A DNA stretch of 23,822 bases from an uncultured Enterocloster sp. (GTDB lineage: Bacteria > Bacillota > Clostridia > Lachnospirales > Lachnospiraceae). The DNA is taken from the NCBI GenBank assembly GCA_944382045.1, contig CALWMT010000007.1, positions 1 to 23,822 on the forward strand. The letters run 5' to 3'. The translations under genes and the position numbers were made by a program. The first letter of the stretch is position 1. Each line of letters begins with the position of its first letter. Below are positions 19,971 to 23,822 of the stretch, piece by piece. The notes beneath the pieces were generated by a model. That model searched no databases and had not been told where the DNA came from. It was given only the letters and a program-made list of their open reading frames with translations.

Positions 19971-21659
19971 CTATAAAAGCACTTTTACCATACACTCCTT
20001 TTCCCAAAATGCCATCCCATATTTTAAGACCTTTTTCATTCCTTTTCGCCTAAGGCCCTCCTCGTACTTCCTTTCTGCAATCTGGCAAAGCGCCTCTTCG
20101 CAGCTTCTTTCCAGCTTTCCATCCTCTGCGTATTTAAGCTCAATAATAATACCAATCTTTTCCGGCGTGCAGACAGAAATATCGCTGTATCCCTCCCCCA
20201 GCTCCGCGTTGGACTGAATCAACCAATCGCTTCGGCTCTGAAGAAGCCCCAGCACCATTCCATGGTAAAAATTTTCCTTCATGTTTCTTCTCACTGCAGT
20301 ATCCCTCACGCTGATGGAATCCCACAGATAATCATGCAGCAATTCTCCTATCCGTTCCGCATTTCCTGCTGGGAAAGCTTCGCAAAAGCTTGCAATACGG
20401 GACATATCTGCCCGGGTGCTTTCCCTAAACCAATCCTTCACCAAGTCAATAAACAGCCGTTTTATTTCTTTATTGGGAATCGCAAGCGCGAATCCGTCTT
20501 CCGCTGGTTTTCCCCTCTGAGTCAGATATCCCGTGGAAAAAAGCACGCTCCAAAGGTTGTCAATGGTGGTGTCAAGCTCTTTATAGGTCAGCTCCTGCTT
20601 AACCGGCTTATAAACCACTTCTCCGTCCAAAAGCCTCTCAATTTCATTCTTTGTACTTTTATCCGCTTTCCCAATAAAACGCTGGACCATCCCGTTTCCG
20701 CTGGTATTTGCCCAATAATTCTGGGGCTGGGCTTCCGGATTCGACAAGAGCTCGTCACAATAATTAATTACGTCCCACGGACAGTACACTGACACTTTTC
20801 CAAAGCAGTAGCCGTCATACCAGTCCCGGATCGTATTTTTATGGGCTTCCAATCCGTAGAACGCCAGTAATTCATCCACATCAGCCTCCGTAAAACCGAA
20901 ATATTCATCATATCGGGTGTCCGCGATTGTATGAACCTTTAAATTATTAAGGCCAGTGAAAATACTCTCCTTTGAAATTCTCAGGCAGCCTGTGAGAACA
21001 GCAAAATACAGGCTGTCATTTGACTTGAGCACATTGCTGAATACATTCCGTATGAGCCCCGCCATCTCGTCGTAAAAACCTTCCTGATAGGCCTTATCCA
21101 GCGGAACGTCGTACTCATCAATCAGCACAATCACCTTCTGGCCATAATGCTTTGTGAGAAGCTGTGTCAATGTCCGCAGGCTGTCCACCAGGCTTTCATC
21201 CGCCATGGTGAATTTTCCATCCCGAACGCTTGTCAGCGCACGGTACATCTCCCTCTCACTTGGAAGGAGCGCCTCGCTCTCCGAAAGCGCATAGAACCGA
21301 AGCGCCTCATTTCCAATCACTCGCCGAAGCGCCGCGCAGGACTCCGGATAGCTTTTGCCGTCCACGCTTTTAAGGCTGATGGAAACCACAGGAAACTTGC
21401 ACTGATATTTCTCACACAGTTCTTTTTCCCCCGCGATTTTTAATCCCTCAAACAACACCCTGCTTCCGCCAATCTCAAAAAAGCTTTTCAGCATGCTCAT
21501 ATTAAGCGATTTTCCAAACCGCCTGGGGCGGGTAAACAGATTGACCTCGCCCCAATTTTCCAGGAGCTCCGCTATAAACATGGTCTTATCCACGTAATAA
21601 AAATCATTGGTCCGGATTTTCTCGAATCCATCAATACCAATTGGAAATTTCTTTATCAT
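19971..21659 (-). CDS. AAA-ATPase-like / PD-(D/E)XK nuclease-domain protein
   Basis: The 562-residue protein combines an N-terminal AAA-ATPase_like domain (PF09820 type) with a C-terminal PD-(D/E)XK nuclease-like domain (PF08011 type). The start MIKKFPIGIDGFEKIRTNDF with YYVDKT is diagnostic. The P-loop is the family's variant TRPRRFGKS (43-51) and Walker B is VLIDEYDVPLDKA (178-190). Near the C-terminus GYSDISV and IIIELKYAEDG supply the D and E-x-K of the nuclease motif. I chose ATG 21659, with AGAAGGG seven bases upstream, rather than 21686, which would overlap polC. Many copies usually occur per genome in gut Clostridia and Bacteroidetes, and their function is not established. Its lower GC than the flanking polC and symporter genes suggests acquisition. 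Confidence 0.88.
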   Translation of the reverse strand: MIKKFPIGIDGFEKIRTNDFYYVDKTMFIAELLENWGEVNLFTRPRRFGKSLNMSMLKSFFEIGGSRVLFEGLKIAGEKELCEKYQCKFPVVSISLKSVDGKSYPESCAALRRVIGNEALRFYALSESEALLPSEREMYRALTSVRDGKFTMADESLVDSLRTLTQLLTKHYGQKVIVLIDEYDVPLDKAYQEGFYDEMAGLIRNVFSNVLKSNDSLYFAVLTGCLRISKESIFTGLNNLKVHTIADTRYDEYFGFTEADVDELLAFYGLEAHKNTIRDWYDGYCFGKVSVYCPWDVINYCDELLSNPEAQPQNYWANTSGNGMVQRFIGKADKSTKNEIERLLDGEVVYKPVKQELTYKELDTTIDNLWSVLFSTGYLTQRGKPAEDGFALAIPNKEIKRLFIDLVKDWFRESTRADMSRIASFCEAFPAGNAERIGELLHDYLWDSISVRDTAVRRNMKENFYHGMVLGLLQSRSDWLIQSNAELGEGYSDISVCTPEKIGIIIELKYAEDGKLERSCEEALCQIAERKYEEGLRRKGMKKVLKYGMAFWEKECMVKVLL

Positions 21660-21672
21660 AGTCAATCCCTTC

Positions 21673-23822
21673 TCACGCAAAATCAAACAGCGACAGCTGA
21701 TTGGACTGGGGCAGATCCCCCAAAAGTCCCAGGTCCGCCATCAGGCCGCAGATGGTGCCGTTCACCTTGGTCCGGCTGCTGAAATCCTCAATGGAGAGGA
21801 AGGCCCCGTCCTTCACCGCGTCCACCACAGCGTCCGCTGCCTTGTCCCCCAGGCCGTCGATGCTGCTTAGGGAGGGCATGAGCTTCCCGTCGATAATCTG
21901 GAAATTCCTGGCCTTGGCCCGGTAGATGTCGATGGGCATAAATTCAAAGCCCCGGGCGTACATCTCCTGGACAATGCGCATATCCCGCAGGGTATCCTGC
22001 TCCTTCTTGGAGAGGGAGTCCGCCCGCTTCTTGTAGTCCGCCAGATAATACTCCAGCTTGTCCCGGCCCTGGCACATAATCTCGTAGGAGAAAGCGCTGG
22101 CCCGGATGCTGAAAAAGGCCGCGTAATAAGCCAGGGGGTAAAAAATCTTGCAGTAGGCGATGCGCCAGGCCATCATCACGTAGGCCGCGGCGTGGGCCTT
22201 GGGGAACATGTACTTAATCTTCTTGCAGGACCAGATATACCAGTCCGGCACATCATGGGCCTTCATCTCCGCCTCCCACTCCGGCTTCAACCCCTTGCCC
22301 TTGCGCACGCTCTCCATGATGGTAAAAGAGAGTCCCTGCTCCAGCCCTCTGGAAATCAGGTAAATCATAATGTCGTCACGGGTACAGATGGCGGTCTGAA
22401 TGGTGGCCTTTCCCTCCTGGATGAGTGTCTGGGCATTTCCCAGCCACACGTCCGTTCCGTGGGCCAGTCCGGCAATCCGCACCAGGTCAGAGAAATACTT
22501 GGGCTTGGTGTCCAGAAGCATCTGCATAGCGAAATCCGTGCCGAACTCCGGCACGCCCAGGGCCCCCAGAGGACAGCCCCCGATGTCGTCCGGCGTGATG
22601 CCCAGGGCCTCCGTGCTCTGAAACAGGCTCATAACCTCCTTGCTGTCCAGGGGGATGTCCTTTACCGGGTCAATGCCCGTCAAATCCTGAAGCATACGAA
22701 TCATGGTGGGATCATCGTGTCCCAGAATATCCAGCTTTAACAGGTTGTGGTCAATAGAATGGTAATCAAAATGGGTGGTCACCGTGGAGGTGGTCATATC
22801 ATTGGCCGGGTGCTGCACCGGGGTAAAGGAATAAATCTCCTCCCCCAGCGGGAGGACGATGATGCCGCCCGGGTGCTGTCCCGTGGTCCGCCGCACCCCC
22901 ACGCAGCCCTGGACAATGCGGTTAATCTCGCAGTTTCTCTTTCTCGTTCCCCTCTCCTCGTAGTATTTCTTCACATAGCCGTAGGCGGTCTTGTCCGCCA
23001 GGGTGCCGATGGTCCCCGCCCGGAAGGTCTGGCCCTTGCCGAAAATGACCTCCGTATAGTCGTGGGCCTTGCTCTGGTACTCGCCGGAGAAATTCAGGTC
23101 AATATCCGGCTCCTTGTCCCCCTTAAAGCCCAGGAAGGTCTCAAAGGGGATGTCAAAGCCGTCCTTCTCCAGGGGCGTGCCGCAGACCGGGCAGAGCTTG
23201 TCCGGCATATCGCAGCCCGCCATGCCGGAGAATTTTTTTACCTCCTCGGAGTCAAAGTCATAGTAGCGGCACTTTGGACAGTGATAGTGGGGGCTTAAGG
23301 GATTCACCTCGGTGATTCCCGCCATGGTGGCCACAAAGGAGGAGCCCACAGAGCCCCGGGAGCCCACCAGATAGCCGTCCTCATTGGACTTCCACACCAG
23401 CTTCTGGGCGATAATATACATCACGGCAAAGCCATTTGTGATGATGGAGTGGAGCTCCTTTTCCAGCCGGTCCACCACAATCTGGGGCAGATTCTCCCCG
23501 TACATCTCGTGGGCCCGGTCGTAGCAGATTTTTGTCAGGGTCTTGTCCGAATCCTCAATCACCGGCGGGCACTTGTCCGGCCGCACCGGAGAAATCCGCT
23601 CGCACATATCCGCAATCTTGCGGGTGTTCGCCACCACCACCTCATAGGCCTTGTCCGGCCCCAGGTAGGCAAACTCCTCTAACATCTCCTCGGTGGTGCG
23701 CAGGTACAGGGGCGCCTGCTCGTCCGAGTCTTTAAAGCCCTGGCCCGCCATGATAATCCGGCGGTACACCTCGTCCTGAGGATCCAGAAAATGCACGTCG
23801 CAGGTAGCGCACACCGGCTTAT
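21673..23822 (-). CDS. polC: DNA polymerase III subunit alpha, PolC type (partial, C-terminal half)
   Basis: PolC is the replicative polymerase of low-GC Gram-positives. About 715 C-terminal residues are visible; the frame is open at the window edge, so the N-terminal OB, exonuclease and most of the PHP domain lie outside. The visible part opens with the end of the PHP domain (KPVCATCDVHFLDPQDEVYR) and then the palm with YLVGSRGSVGSSFVA. Next come a zinc-binding module (CPKCRYYDF and CPVCGTPL) and the catalytic PDIDLNFSGEYQ. Fingers with TGQHPGGIIVLP and a helix-hairpin-helix (SIDGLGDKAAD) follow. The extreme C-terminus QLSLFDFA is a clear beta-clamp binding motif, so the end is intact. The ATPase/nuclease gene starts 13 bases after the stop. 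Confidence 0.97.
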   Translation of the reverse strand, partial: KPVCATCDVHFLDPQDEVYRRIIMAGQGFKDSDEQAPLYLRTTEEMLEEFAYLGPDKAYEVVVANTRKIADMCERISPVRPDKCPPVIEDSDKTLTKICYDRAHEMYGENLPQIVVDRLEKELHSIITNGFAVMYIIAQKLVWKSNEDGYLVGSRGSVGSSFVATMAGITEVNPLSPHYHCPKCRYYDFDSEEVKKFSGMAGCDMPDKLCPVCGTPLEKDGFDIPFETFLGFKGDKEPDIDLNFSGEYQSKAHDYTEVIFGKGQTFRAGTIGTLADKTAYGYVKKYYEERGTRKRNCEINRIVQGCVGVRRTTGQHPGGIIVLPLGEEIYSFTPVQHPANDMTTSTVTTHFDYHSIDHNLLKLDILGHDDPTMIRMLQDLTGIDPVKDIPLDSKEVMSLFQSTEALGITPDDIGGCPLGALGVPEFGTDFAMQMLLDTKPKYFSDLVRIAGLAHGTDVWLGNAQTLIQEGKATIQTAICTRDDIMIYLISRGLEQGLSFTIMESVRKGKGLKPEWEAEMKAHDVPDWYIWSCKKIKYMFPKAHAAAYVMMAWRIAYCKIFYPLAYYAAFFSIRASAFSYEIMCQGRDKLEYYLADYKKRADSLSKKEQDTLRDMRIVQEMYARGFEFMPIDIYRAKARNFQIIDGKLMPSLSSIDGLGDKAADAVVDAVKDGAFLSIEDFSSRTKVNGTICGLMADLGLLGDLPQSNQLSLFDFA

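Noticed and set aside
1..23822. CRISPR array, tRNA, rRNA, insertion sequence or integrase
   Set aside because: No regularly spaced repeats, cloverleaf, rRNA-like segment, transposase ORF or terminal inverted repeats with target duplication were found by eye. The nested repeats at 522-627 do not enclose a transposase.

Overview
The window reads as a stretch of chromosome from a fairly GC-rich member of the Clostridia, most likely a Lachnospiraceae gut commensal. The reasons are a PolC-type DNA polymerase III (a Bacillota hallmark), an L-box lysine riboswitch ahead of dapA, strong AGGAGG-type ribosome binding sites, sigma-A promoters that are often extended -10, and housekeeping proteins that look clostridial. 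The genus is an inference; there is no rRNA in the window and I found no tRNA.

Left edge (1-2010) is AT-richer accessory DNA. A strong promoter drives a 42-residue membrane protein and a Cro/CI-type HTH regulator on the + strand. Facing them is an AbiEi/AbiEii (type IV toxin-antitoxin, phage abortive infection) pair on the - strand, whose promoter lies between two matching 15-bp operators. The junction between the two modules holds nested perfect inverted repeats and an orphan, near-ideal ribosome binding site.

2092-11162 is housekeeping, all on the - strand: purC and purB (purine synthesis), an Arg-rich single-span membrane protein, a small lipoprotein, dapA-dapB (lysine and peptidoglycan precursor) under a lysine riboswitch with terminator, a cobalamin adenosyltransferase, an SSB-like protein with two OB folds, and the ribosomal GTPase TypA/BipA.

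11183-12009 holds a DUF3800 gene preceded by its own promoter, a compact three-hairpin RNA ending in a perfect intrinsic terminator, then a weak ribosome binding site. The promoter-RNA-terminator-protein layout resembles type III toxin-antitoxin loci and the published 'DUF3800' RNA motifs. It is the best candidate here for an under-described system.

12049-19832: a YigZ/IMPACT protein (-) diverges from a 900-residue class A penicillin-binding protein (+). A bidirectional terminator separates the latter from a convergent set, NSS-family Na+ symporter, MBOAT O-acyltransferase and SGNH/AlgX-like partner (all -), which probably modifies a cell-surface or secreted polymer.

Right edge (19971-23822): an AAA-ATPase-like/PD-(D/E)XK protein of the type scattered in many copies through gut anaerobe genomes sits directly downstream of the C-terminal half of polC, which runs off the window.
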